Shown here piece by piece: positions 1 through 6,104 of a stretch of DNA of 6,104 nucleotides. How positions within the stretch are numbered: position 1 is the first letter of the stretch; each line of letters opens with the position of its first letter. The stretch comes from Planctomycetota bacterium (lineage in GTDB: Bacteria; Planctomycetota; UBA1135; GCA-002686595). The position numbers and the translations under genes were made by a program. A model generated the notes under the pieces. It was not told the DNA's origin, made no database searches, and saw nothing but the letters and a program-made list of their open reading frames with translations. The stretch lies in NCBI GenBank assembly GCA_004296785.1, contig SCVU01000516.1, positions 1-6,104 on the forward strand, read 5' to 3'.

Positions 1-1472
1 TGCGCGCGCCGGGGCTCGCGAGCCAGGTGCTCGACGGCGTGCGCGTGCCGCTCGACGCACCGCTGCGCATCGAGCTCGGCGCGCCGAGCTCCGTGCGCGG
101 CCGCGTGCTCGACGGCGACGGCAAGCCGATCGAGGGCGCGCTCGTCGTGTGCGAAGCGCTCGCGCCGTCGCCGGCGCTGCCGATGCGGCCCGAGGAACTG
201 CCCGCCGCGCTGTGGGGCGGCGCGCGGAGCGGCGCCGACGGTGCGTTCGAGCTCGTCGACGTGCCGCTCGGCATGCGCCGCGTGATCGCGCTCGCCTCCG
301 GCTACGCGGCGCGCTCGAGCGCGAGCTTCGAGCTGCGCGCGGGCGAGCCGCTGCGCATCGGCGACATCGTGCTCGGCCGCGGCGGCGCGATCGCCGGCCG
401 CGTCGAACGCGGCGATGGCGCGCCGTGGCCGAACGTCCGCGTGCTCGCGAGCTCGATGAACTTCGACGGCGCGCCGCTGTTGTTCGACATGTGCGACGCC
501 GACGCCGACGGCCGCTACCGGATCGAGCACCTGCCCGCCGGCCCGTACGTCGCGATGCACTTCGGCGACGCGCGGCGCCGCGCGAGCGCGCCCGAGGCGC
601 TGCTGCCGGCGCGCGTGCGCGACGGCGAGACGACGGTGCTCGACTTCGTCGATCCGCGCGCGAAGCTCACGCTGACCGGCCGCGTCACGCAGCCCGACGG
701 CAAACCGGCCGCGAACTACTCGCTGACGCTCGGCCTCGCGCGCGACCAGGGCGAGACGTGGAAGGGCGCGACGACCGACGCCGACGGCGTGTATGCGTTC
801 CGCGGCCTCGATGCGGGCACGTGGGAGCTGCACGGCGGCCGCAACATGGCGCTGTCGATGACGCGCATCGCGGTGGTCGAGCTCGCGGGCCGCGGCGAGG
901 TCGTGCGCGACGTCGCGCTCGCGAGCGGTGCGCTGCGCGGCCGCGTCGTCGCGGCGCGCGACGGCAAGCCGATCGCGAAGGCGATCCTGCTCGTGATGTC
1001 CGAGGACTCCTCCGGCGACGCGTCGGACTTCCGCGGCAAGTGCGCGGCCGATTCCGACGGCCGCTACGAGCTCGCGCCGCTCCCCGGCGGCCGCTATCGC
1101 GTGTGGGCGATCGACGAGCACGGCGCATGCGCGACCACGCGCACCGATTGGCTCGCGCTGGCCGAGGGCCAGTCGCTCGAGCTCGCCGATCTCGCGCTCG
1201 AGCCCGCCGGCAGCGCCGAACTCGTCGTGCGCGAGCGCGACGGCGCGACCGTCGAGGGCGCCGCACTCGTCTTCGCGCCGTTCGGCGCCGGCGAGGTGCC
1301 GATCGCGCTCGGCCCGCGCACCGACGCGTTCGGCGCGTTCACCGCGCGCGGCCTCGCGCCGGGCGCGTGGACCGTGCGCGCGACGCACGCCGACGGCCGC
1401 GTCGCCGAGATCGATTTCCGCGTCGAGCCGGCGCGCGCCACGCGCGTCGAGCTCGAGTTCCGCGCGCGCTAG
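1..1472 (+). CDS. Carboxypeptidase-regulatory-like multi-repeat protein, 5' truncated
   Basis: The reading frame is open from the left edge (first full codon at 3) to a TAG at 1470-1472, so this is the C-terminal ~489 residues of a longer protein. A GTG at 27 lies in frame but is probably internal, because coding continues upstream of it. Counting from that GTG, five tandem modules of about 85-95 residues are visible, near 22-117, 120-208, 212-299, 301-393 and 395-480. Each opens with a G-x-V strand (VRGRV, IAGRV, LTGRV, LRGRV; weaker in module 5) followed by a D/G-rich turn such as DGKPI. Each then has a D-x-D-G-x-Y/F element (GADGAF, DADGRY, DADGVY, DSDGRY, DAFGAF) and a 'LPAGPY'-type strand. 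This matches the CarboxypepD_reg-like / transthyretin-like beta-sandwich fold, used in exported proteins for adhesion or substrate presentation. No enzyme domain or C-terminal anchor is seen. The fold is fairly sure; the role is unknown. The TPR gene follows after 37 bp. Confidence 0.85.
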   Translation, partial: RAPGLASQVLDGVRVPLDAPLRIELGAPSSVRGRVLDGDGKPIEGALVVCEALAPSPALPMRPEELPAALWGGARSGADGAFELVDVPLGMRRVIALASGYAARSSASFELRAGEPLRIGDIVLGRGGAIAGRVERGDGAPWPNVRVLASSMNFDGAPLLFDMCDADADGRYRIEHLPAGPYVAMHFGDARRRASAPEALLPARVRDGETTVLDFVDPRAKLTLTGRVTQPDGKPAANYSLTLGLARDQGETWKGATTDADGVYAFRGLDAGTWELHGGRNMALSMTRIAVVELAGRGEVVRDVALASGALRGRVVAARDGKPIAKAILLVMSEDSSGDASDFRGKCAADSDGRYELAPLPGGRYRVWAIDEHGACATTRTDWLALAEGQSLELADLALEPAGSAELVVRERDGATVEGAALVFAPFGAGEVPIALGPRTDAFGAFTARGLAPGAWTVRATHADGRVAEIDFRVEPARATRVELEFRAR

Positions 1473-1509
1473 CGCCTCCGTTCACCCCCGACTCCGCACC
1501 CGCACTCCC

Positions 1510-2436
1510 ATGAGCCAAAAGACCTGGATCGTTCCCACCTGCATCGCGCTCGTCGCCGTCGGAGCCGCCGGCTGGCAGATCGGAGCGCAGCGCGCCGCGG
1601 CCGCGGCGGCGCGCGAAGCGCAGCTCGAGCAGACGCACGCGCTCGAAGCGCTCGGCGCGAAGCTGCTCGACGTGGCGGCGCGGCTCGAGAAGAGCGAGGC
1701 GCGCGTCGCCGAACTCGCGAACCGCCCCACGCTCGCCGCATCCAACGAGGCGCGCGTGTCGACCGACGCGATCGAAGCGGCGGTCGAGCGCTTCCTCGCG
1801 GCGCAGGCGGCCGAGCGCGCGGTCGCGGGCACCGAGCCGGCGGCCGTGCCGAGCGGCGGCAAGCCCGCCGCGGCGAGCGCCGCGTTCGACTACCCGGCCG
1901 CATTGAAGAGCCTGCTCGACCCCGCGCTGTCGGAGCTCGATCGCGACGAGCTGTGGCAGAAGATCAAGGGCGCGGGCAAGCTCGACGACGCGGTCGCGTG
2001 GTTCGAGAAGCGCGCGGAGGAAGCGCCCAACGATCCGAACGCGCAGGTCGAGCTCGGCACCGCGTACGTGCAGAAGATCCTCGAGGCGGGCGGCAGTTCG
2101 CTCGCCGGCAAGTGGGCGATGAAGGCCGACGGCGCGTGGGACCGCGCGCTCGAGCTCGACGACCACCACTGGGAGGCGCGCTTCCGCAAGGCGGTCGGCC
2201 TGTCGTTCTGGCCGCCGATCTTCGGCAAGCAGAACGAGGCGATCTCGCACTTCGAGACGCTCGTCGCGCAGCAGGAGGCCGGCGCGATGCAGCCGCACTT
2301 CGTCGAGACGTACAAGCTGCTCGGCAACATGTACGTGCAGGCGGGCAAGGCCGACCAGGCCGCCGCGCTGTGGAAGAAGGGCCTGGAACTGTTCCCGAAC
2401 GACGCGGACCTGCTCGCCAAGTCGCAGGGCAAGTAG
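1510..2436 (+). CDS. Membrane-anchored coiled-coil/TPR protein
   Basis: The product has 308 residues. Residues ~6-25 (WIVPTCIALVAVGAAGW core) form one hydrophobic segment after a short K-containing N-terminus, which suggests an uncleaved signal anchor with the rest outside the cytoplasm. Residues ~28-72 are Ala/Glu/Leu/Arg-rich with heptad-like spacing, consistent with a coiled coil. An Ala/Pro/Gly-rich linker runs from ~103 to 127. Residues ~144-300 carry helical repeats of TPR type: the clearest are 145-175 (LDDAVAWFEKRAEEAPNDP) and 264-298 (LLGNMYVQAGKADQAAALW, then LELFPND). Between them are two looser units with inserted loops (AGGSSLAGKW; FWPPIFGKQ). TPRs normally bind proteins, so an envelope scaffold or assembly role is plausible; no specific partner can be named. 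ATG 1510 is the first start in the frame after the upstream stop and gives the anchor directly. No Shine-Dalgarno sequence precedes it; the 37-bp gap is C-rich. Co-transcription with the preceding gene is likely. Confidence 0.87.
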   Translation: MSQKTWIVPTCIALVAVGAAGWQIGAQRAAAAAAREAQLEQTHALEALGAKLLDVAARLEKSEARVAELANRPTLAASNEARVSTDAIEAAVERFLAAQAAERAVAGTEPAAVPSGGKPAAASAAFDYPAALKSLLDPALSELDRDELWQKIKGAGKLDDAVAWFEKRAEEAPNDPNAQVELGTAYVQKILEAGGSSLAGKWAMKADGAWDRALELDDHHWEARFRKAVGLSFWPPIFGKQNEAISHFETLVAQQEAGAMQPHFVETYKLLGNMYVQAGKADQAAALWKKGLELFPNDADLLAKSQGK

Positions 2437-2472
2437 AGCTCGAAGAGTTTTCCGGGATCGCGCGGCAGCGGC

Positions 2473-2500
2473 GGAACCCGCGTCTCTGACCGCTCGTATA
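2473..2500 (+). promoter_or_regulatory. Possible ECF-sigma promoter
   Basis: GGAACC at 2473-2478 is followed, after a 16-nt spacer, by CGTA(TA) at 2495-2500. The general ECF pattern is an AAC-containing -35 element and a CGTA/CGTC-type -10 element about 16 nt apart, as for SigW-like factors. The site lies in the gap between the TPR gene and the kelch gene and points at the latter, so transcription would begin near 2507. TATAGA at 2497-2502 is also one of the few AT-rich hexamers in the region, but nothing resembling TTGACA sits at the right distance upstream. The motifs are short, so this is a suggestion only. Confidence 0.3.
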
Positions 2501-2560
2501 GACTCGAATCGGAGGGGAGGTGTCGCGCGGCCCACGCGAGCGCCGTCCCCGTTCGACTCC

Positions 2561-2564
2561 AGGA
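2561..2564 (+). promoter_or_regulatory. Ribosome binding site (AGGA) favouring GTG 2574
   Basis: AGGA stands 9 nt before the GTG at 2574, a usual spacing. A longer purine run (GGAGGGGAGG, 2511-2520) runs into another in-frame GTG at 2520, but leaves only about 4 nt between GGAGG and that start. The 2574 start also gives a signal peptide of ordinary length, whereas 2520 would add 18 Arg/Pro-rich residues. I therefore prefer 2574, without excluding 2520. Confidence 0.45.
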
Positions 2565-2573
2565 ACCGCACCC

Positions 2574-4160
2574 GTGATCCCCTTCGCTCCGTCCGCTCCC
2601 GCGCGCGCCGCGCGCCGCGCCGCGCTCGTCCTCTTGTCCGCCGCCGCGCTGCGCGCCGCCACCGCCGCGCAGGTCACGCTCGAATGGAGCGGCGGCGTGC
2701 TCGGCAGCCAGGTCGATTACGAGATCACGGCGAGCCCGGGGACGTTCTTCGCGTTCCTGCCGTCGTTCACCGGCGGTCCGACGCCGCTGTCGATCTTCGA
2801 CCCGAACGATCCGCGCGTGTTGTCGGTCGGCCTCGACCTGCAGCCCTTGTGGAAGTTCGGCGCGATCCGCGGCACGGGCAGCAAGGTCCTGACGTTCCCG
2901 CTGCCGCCTTCGGGCACGATCGCGGGACTCACGCTGCACGCGCAGGCGCTGACGTTCCCGGGCGCGACGACGCTCGTGAAGGACATCAGCAACAAGACGC
3001 AGTTCGCGCTGTCGTTCACGAACCAGACGGTGCCGTCGCAGAACGACTCGGCGCTCGCGCGCGTGTTCCACTCGCTGACGACGCTGGTCGACGGACGCAT
3101 CTACGTCGCGGGCGGACAAGCGCCGGGCGCGGCGACGACGATCTACGACCGCGTCGAGTTCTTCGATCCGCAGACGCAGAGCTTCGGCAACTCGCCGATC
3201 CCGCTGCCCGAGCCGCGCACGCACCACACGGCGACGCTGCTCGCCGACGGACGCGTGTTGTTGCTCGGCGGCATCGGCCCGGGCGGCGTGCTCGCGAGCG
3301 GGCGGCTGTTCCAGCCGCTGACCGGGCAGTACGCGCCGACGCCGAACATGGCGACGCCGCGCGCGCTGCACACGGCGACGCTGTTGTCGGACGGGCGCGT
3401 GCTCGTCACGGGCGGCTCGCCGCAGTTCACGTTCAGCCATCCGACGGGCCAGCCGCTCGCATACACGAGCGCGGTCGCGACGACCGAGGTCTACGACCCC
3501 AACACGAACACGTGGACGAGCGGGCCGGGACTGCAGCGCGGACTGACGACGCACCAGGCGAGCCGGCTCGGCGACGGGCGCGTGCTGATCACCGGCGGCG
3601 TCGAGAACGCCGGCGTCGGCGCGATACCGGCGACGACCGCGGCGACGTACCTGTACACGCCGGGTCCGGGCGGCGGCGCGCTCGCGCCCGCGGCGCCGCT
3701 GCCGAGCCCGCGGCAGGCGCACGCGCAGTCGCCGCTGTCGAACGGCGATGCGCTCGTCGTCGGCGGAGCGCAGGTCGACTTCTCGTCGGTGACGTCGGCG
3801 GTGCTCGGCGATGCGTATCGCTACAGCAACGGCGGCGGCAATTGGAATCCGGTCGCGTGCACGATCATCGTGCGCGACGGGAAGGTCATCTGCATCCCGC
3901 GGCCCGGCTTGCCGCCGGGCTATGGCGTGATCGGCGGACTGTTCTCGTTCGACTTCGCGAGCGGCACGGGCGTGCCGCAGACGCAGGTCGGCGTGTACTT
4001 GCCGGCGCTGAACGCGATCCAATCGGTCGGCACGACGCTGAAGCCGCGCTTCGGCGTCGAGATCGCGGGCTTCGACGACGGCAAGCGGATCCTGATCCTC
4101 GGCAGCGCGGGCGGCGTGCCCGCCGACTCGTCGGCGGACATCTTCACGATGCACCCGTAG
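2574..4160 (+). CDS. Exported kelch-repeat beta-propeller protein
   Basis: The product has 528 residues from GTG 2574 (546 from the alternative GTG 2520). Residues 1-32 look like a Sec signal peptide: an Arg-containing n-region, a hydrophobic core (AALVLLSAAAL) and a small-residue cleavage site near ATAAQ. Residues ~33-155 form a beta-rich N-terminal domain that I cannot assign to a named family; its end (GLTLHAQALTFPGA) resembles domains of other planctomycete secreted proteins. From ~160 onward kelch blades follow, each with a D-G-R-hydrophobic-G-G core: DGRIYVAGG 173-181, DGRVLLLGG 225-233, DGRVLVTGG 273-281, DGRVLITGG 334-342, NGDALVVGG 390-398 and a final DGKRILILG 502-510. H-T/S-A-T-L and 'VYDPNTNTW'-type strands lie between them. 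This fits a six-bladed propeller, possibly closed by the C-terminal half blade. Only two cysteines occur (429, 440), across a DG turn, which suggests a disulfide. Such propellers bind proteins or sugars; I see no evidence for oxidase activity. It converges on the kinase gene. Confidence 0.87.
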   Translation: MIPFAPSAPARAARRAALVLLSAAALRAATAAQVTLEWSGGVLGSQVDYEITASPGTFFAFLPSFTGGPTPLSIFDPNDPRVLSVGLDLQPLWKFGAIRGTGSKVLTFPLPPSGTIAGLTLHAQALTFPGATTLVKDISNKTQFALSFTNQTVPSQNDSALARVFHSLTTLVDGRIYVAGGQAPGAATTIYDRVEFFDPQTQSFGNSPIPLPEPRTHHTATLLADGRVLLLGGIGPGGVLASGRLFQPLTGQYAPTPNMATPRALHTATLLSDGRVLVTGGSPQFTFSHPTGQPLAYTSAVATTEVYDPNTNTWTSGPGLQRGLTTHQASRLGDGRVLITGGVENAGVGAIPATTAATYLYTPGPGGGALAPAAPLPSPRQAHAQSPLSNGDALVVGGAQVDFSSVTSAVLGDAYRYSNGGGNWNPVACTIIVRDGKVICIPRPGLPPGYGVIGGLFSFDFASGTGVPQTQVGVYLPALNAIQSVGTTLKPRFGVEIAGFDDGKRILILGSAGGVPADSSADIFTMHP

Positions 4161-4177
4161 CGCGTCGGACGCGCTAC
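4157..4177. terminator. Inverted repeat between convergent genes, possible bidirectional terminator
   Basis: GTAGCGCGTC (4157-4166) and GACGCGCTAC (4168-4177) are perfect reverse complements separated by one base. A realistic hairpin has an 8-9 bp stem and a 3-5 nt loop. Each arm contains the TAG stop of one gene: 4158-4160 for the kelch gene and 4176-4174 on the minus strand for the kinase gene. There is no T-run on either side, so it is not a standard intrinsic terminator. Its place between two convergent genes makes a role in transcript ending or 3'-end protection likely. Confidence 0.5.
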
Positions 4178-6104
4178 TCGACAAGCCGCGCGGCGCGCAC
4201 GCCGAGGAAGTCGATGCGCTGGTCCGCGAGCGCGTAGAAGCGCATCGAGCTGCGCGCGTAGCGCGCTTCGAAGATCGAACTGCCGCCGCGGTAGATGCAC
4301 ATCGTGCCGCCGTCCGCGCCGATCCGCCGCCCGGTCACGCGCTCGACGGGCTGCGTGAAATCGTTGCGCGCGTAGCGATCGAAGCACCACTCCGACACGT
4401 TGCCGCCGACGTCGTACAGCCCGAACGGATTGGGTTGCCACGAGCCGACCGGGTCGCGCGGGCCGTACTGCTGCGGCGGTTCGTAGAGTCGCTCGGCCGA
4501 GCTCATCTGATCGAGCAGGTTGCCGCCCCACCACGCGCTCGTCGTCCCCGCGCGCTCCGCGCACTCCCACTGTGCCTCGCTCGGCAATGCGAGCCCGCGG
4601 TTCCCGAGCACCGCGTGCGCATCGATCCACGACGGCGCCTCCATCGGCATGAGGTCGACCACGCGCGACGGCTGCTCGAAGCGCGCGTCGCGCCCGCTCA
4701 GCCGAGCCCACTGCAGGCGCGTCACCTCGTACTTCGCGATGAAGTACGCGGCGAGCTCGACCTCGTGGACCGGACACTCGCCATCGCCGGCTTCCGCGTC
4801 GAAGTTCGGCGCATCGGCAGCCAAGTCGCGTTGCGCGCCCATGCGGAACGCGCCGCCTGGAATCAGCACGAGCACGATCGCGGAGTCCGGTGCGTAGTCG
4901 AGGAAGCCGAGCTCGTTGCGCCGCGGCACCGCGCCGCTGTCGACGTGCGCGAACTCGTACAGCCCGCTCTGCGGATCGCGGCCGATCGGGAACAGTCCGA
5001 GCTGCGGTCCGAGCACGAGCCCGCCGTAGCGCGGATCCGCGGCGATCTGCGAGCGCGCCTGCTCCCACGCCGCGCGCGCCGCGGGCCCGCTGATGCTGCG
5101 CTCCTCGATCGTCGCCGCGCTCGCGCGCCGCGCCTCGACCTCGGCGAGCCGGTTCGCGACGCCGTCGGCCGCGACGAACGCGCGCAACCCGTGCACGAGC
5201 TCGACGAGCTTGTCGTGCTGCCAGCGCGCCGTCGCGTCGTCGAACGTCCACACGTGCTCGGCGCGGAACGCCGCGTTCGCATCGCGCTCGCGCTCGTGCA
5301 CCGACGCGGCGCGCGCATCGAGCTCCGCGAGGCGCTGCTCGTGCAGCGCGAGGCGCGCGCCGACCTCGCGCGCGCGGCGCAGCCAGTCGTCGAGCGCCGG
5401 CAGGCGCGCCGGCACCGCCGGCCACAGCGAATGCGCCTCGACCTCGAGCTCGGTCAGGAGCTGGTGATCCGACAAGCTCTCGACCTTCGCGCGCGCGATC
5501 GTCTGCACGACGAGCACCGCGACGAGGCCGGCGATCGCCAGCCCGAGCGCGAGCATCGCGAGCGCCGCGACGCGCTTGTTGCGCAGCACCCACTTCTTCC
5601 ACTCGGCCCACGGCCCGCTCTCGTACGCGCCGACGACGCGGCCCTCGAGGAACGCGCGCAGGTCGCCGGCGAGCGCTTCCATCGTCGCGTAGCGCGCGGT
5701 CGGCTCGCGGGCCATCGCGCGCTCGCAGATCGCGACGAGCTCGGCCGGCGGCGCGGGCGAGAGTTGCGACAGCGGCTGCGGCGGACCCGCGCGCACCCGC
5801 GCGAGCACGTCGCGCGCGCTCGGCTTCTCGTCGGGCTTCGCGTACGGCATCCGCAGCGCGAGCAGGTGGTAGAGCATCGCGCCGAGCGCGTACACGTCGG
5901 AGCGCGCGTCGAGCTCGGTCATCCGGCCCGCCGCCTGCTCGGGCGACATGTACGCCGGCGTGCCGATCACGTCGCCGTCGAGCGTGAGCTGCCCGCCGCC
6001 CGCGAGATCCTGCACGCTGAGATCCTGGGCTTCGCCGCGCTGCTCGCGCACGCGCGCGAGGCCCCAGTCCATCACGTAGGTCTCGCCGTAGCGGCCGATC
6101 ATCA
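4174..6104 (-). CDS. Serine/threonine kinase - SUMF1/FGE-like fusion, N-terminus outside window
   Basis: The frame is open to the right edge. The first ATG in the window (6102) corresponds to the 'NVMIG' stretch just after the catalytic loop of such kinases, so it is internal and the N-lobe and HRD motif are missing from view. Counting from that Met: DWG replaces DFG at 12-14; the activation-segment end GTPAYMSPEQA is at 47-57; SDVYALGAMLYHLL is at 68-81; the kinase C-lobe ends near 153. One membrane segment spans ~178-199. A helical linker, partly coiled-coil-like, runs ~207-350. A conserved lead-in (LGPQLGLFPIG, 364-374) precedes the SUMF1/FGE-like domain at ~408-640, with IPGGAFRMG, LPSEAQWECAERAGT, PNPFGLYDVGGNVSEW and YRGGS. 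This implies a cytoplasmic kinase with an external domain. Human FGE Cys336 and Cys341 align with Phe611 and Ala616, so formylglycine-generating activity is unlikely; ligand sensing is a better guess. The end has no gap before the convergent kelch gene beyond 13 bp. Confidence 0.93.
   Translation of the reverse strand, partial: MIGRYGETYVMDWGLARVREQRGEAQDLSVQDLAGGGQLTLDGDVIGTPAYMSPEQAAGRMTELDARSDVYALGAMLYHLLALRMPYAKPDEKPSARDVLARVRAGPPQPLSQLSPAPPAELVAICERAMAREPTARYATMEALAGDLRAFLEGRVVGAYESGPWAEWKKWVLRNKRVAALAMLALGLAIAGLVAVLVVQTIARAKVESLSDHQLLTELEVEAHSLWPAVPARLPALDDWLRRAREVGARLALHEQRLAELDARAASVHERERDANAAFRAEHVWTFDDATARWQHDKLVELVHGLRAFVAADGVANRLAEVEARRASAATIEERSISGPAARAAWEQARSQIAADPRYGGLVLGPQLGLFPIGRDPQSGLYEFAHVDSGAVPRRNELGFLDYAPDSAIVLVLIPGGAFRMGAQRDLAADAPNFDAEAGDGECPVHEVELAAYFIAKYEVTRLQWARLSGRDARFEQPSRVVDLMPMEAPSWIDAHAVLGNRGLALPSEAQWECAERAGTTSAWWGGNLLDQMSSAERLYEPPQQYGPRDPVGSWQPNPFGLYDVGGNVSEWCFDRYARNDFTQPVERVTGRRIGADGGTMCIYRGGSSIFEARYARSSMRFYALADQRIDFLGVRAARLVE

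Noticed and set aside
149..1513. Second long plus-strand frame (454 codons) overlapping the repeat protein
   Set aside because: It is a +1/+2 shadow with extreme Arg/Ala content; the five-module protein in the other frame is the real product.
1510..1545. Lipoprotein signal around Cys11 of the TPR protein
   Set aside because: The residues before the Cys (VPT) do not fit a lipobox, and the hydrophobic stretch continues after it, so a signal anchor fits better.
2461..2482. Possible terminator hairpin after the TPR gene (CGCGG ... CCGCG)
   Set aside because: The stem is only 5 bp with a 12-nt loop and has no T-run; such pairs are expected by chance at this GC content.
2497..2502. TATAGA as a housekeeping sigma-70 -10 box
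   Set aside because: There is no TTGACA-like element about 17 nt upstream; the ECF reading explains the same bases somewhat better, though weakly.
1339..2571. Long minus-strand open frame (410 codons)
   Set aside because: It is antisense to the TPR gene and to the end of the repeat protein, is rich in Arg/Leu without recognisable motifs, and the plus-strand frames have clear domains.
1890..4184. Very long open frame on the minus strand (764 codons)
   Set aside because: It lies opposite the TPR and kelch genes, its translation is mostly Arg/Ala/Glu low-complexity sequence, and it has no domain. It is a by-product of high GC, where stop codons are rare.
2684..4237. Plus-strand frame (517 codons) overlapping the kelch gene
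   Set aside because: It has an Arg-rich translation without motifs, while the kelch frame carries a signal peptide and repeated blade cores.
3920..5611. Minus-strand frame (563 codons) overlapping the kinase gene
   Set aside because: It is Arg/Ala-rich shadow sequence; the overlapping kinase/SUMF1 frame has family motifs throughout.

Overview
The window is a very GC-rich stretch of bacterial chromosome holding four protein genes, two of them cut by the window edges. The best clue to the organism is the minus-strand gene. It fuses a serine/threonine kinase (with DWG in place of DFG) through one membrane segment to a formylglycine-generating-enzyme-like (SUMF1) domain, an architecture typical of Planctomycetota. 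Exported kelch and carboxypeptidase-regulatory-repeat proteins and the weak use of Shine-Dalgarno sites fit the same phylum. This assignment is inferred from gene content; the window has no rRNA or other phylogenetic marker.

Layout. Positions 1-1472 (+) hold the C-terminal part of a protein built from five tandem carboxypeptidase-regulatory-like beta-sandwich modules. After 37 bp comes a membrane-anchored coiled-coil/TPR protein (1510-2436, +), which may share a transcript with the first gene. An 83-137 bp gap carries a possible ECF-type promoter and leads to an exported kelch-propeller protein (2574-4160, +; an alternative start lies at 2520). Converging on it is the kinase/SUMF1 gene (4174-6104, -), whose N-terminal lobe and catalytic loop lie outside the window. 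The two convergent genes are 13 bp apart, and one near-perfect inverted repeat covers both of their TAG stop codons.

Function. Three of the four products appear to be envelope or exported proteins built from repeats (beta-sandwich modules, TPR, kelch blades). The fourth looks like a transmembrane signalling kinase with an external, probably non-catalytic FGE fold. Nothing in the sequence ties the four into one pathway. I found no mobile element, CRISPR array, RNA gene, phage gene or defence gene. The most noteworthy points are the shared stop-codon hairpin, the absence of both FGE catalytic cysteines, the uncharacterised N-terminal domain of the kelch protein and the possible ECF promoter.
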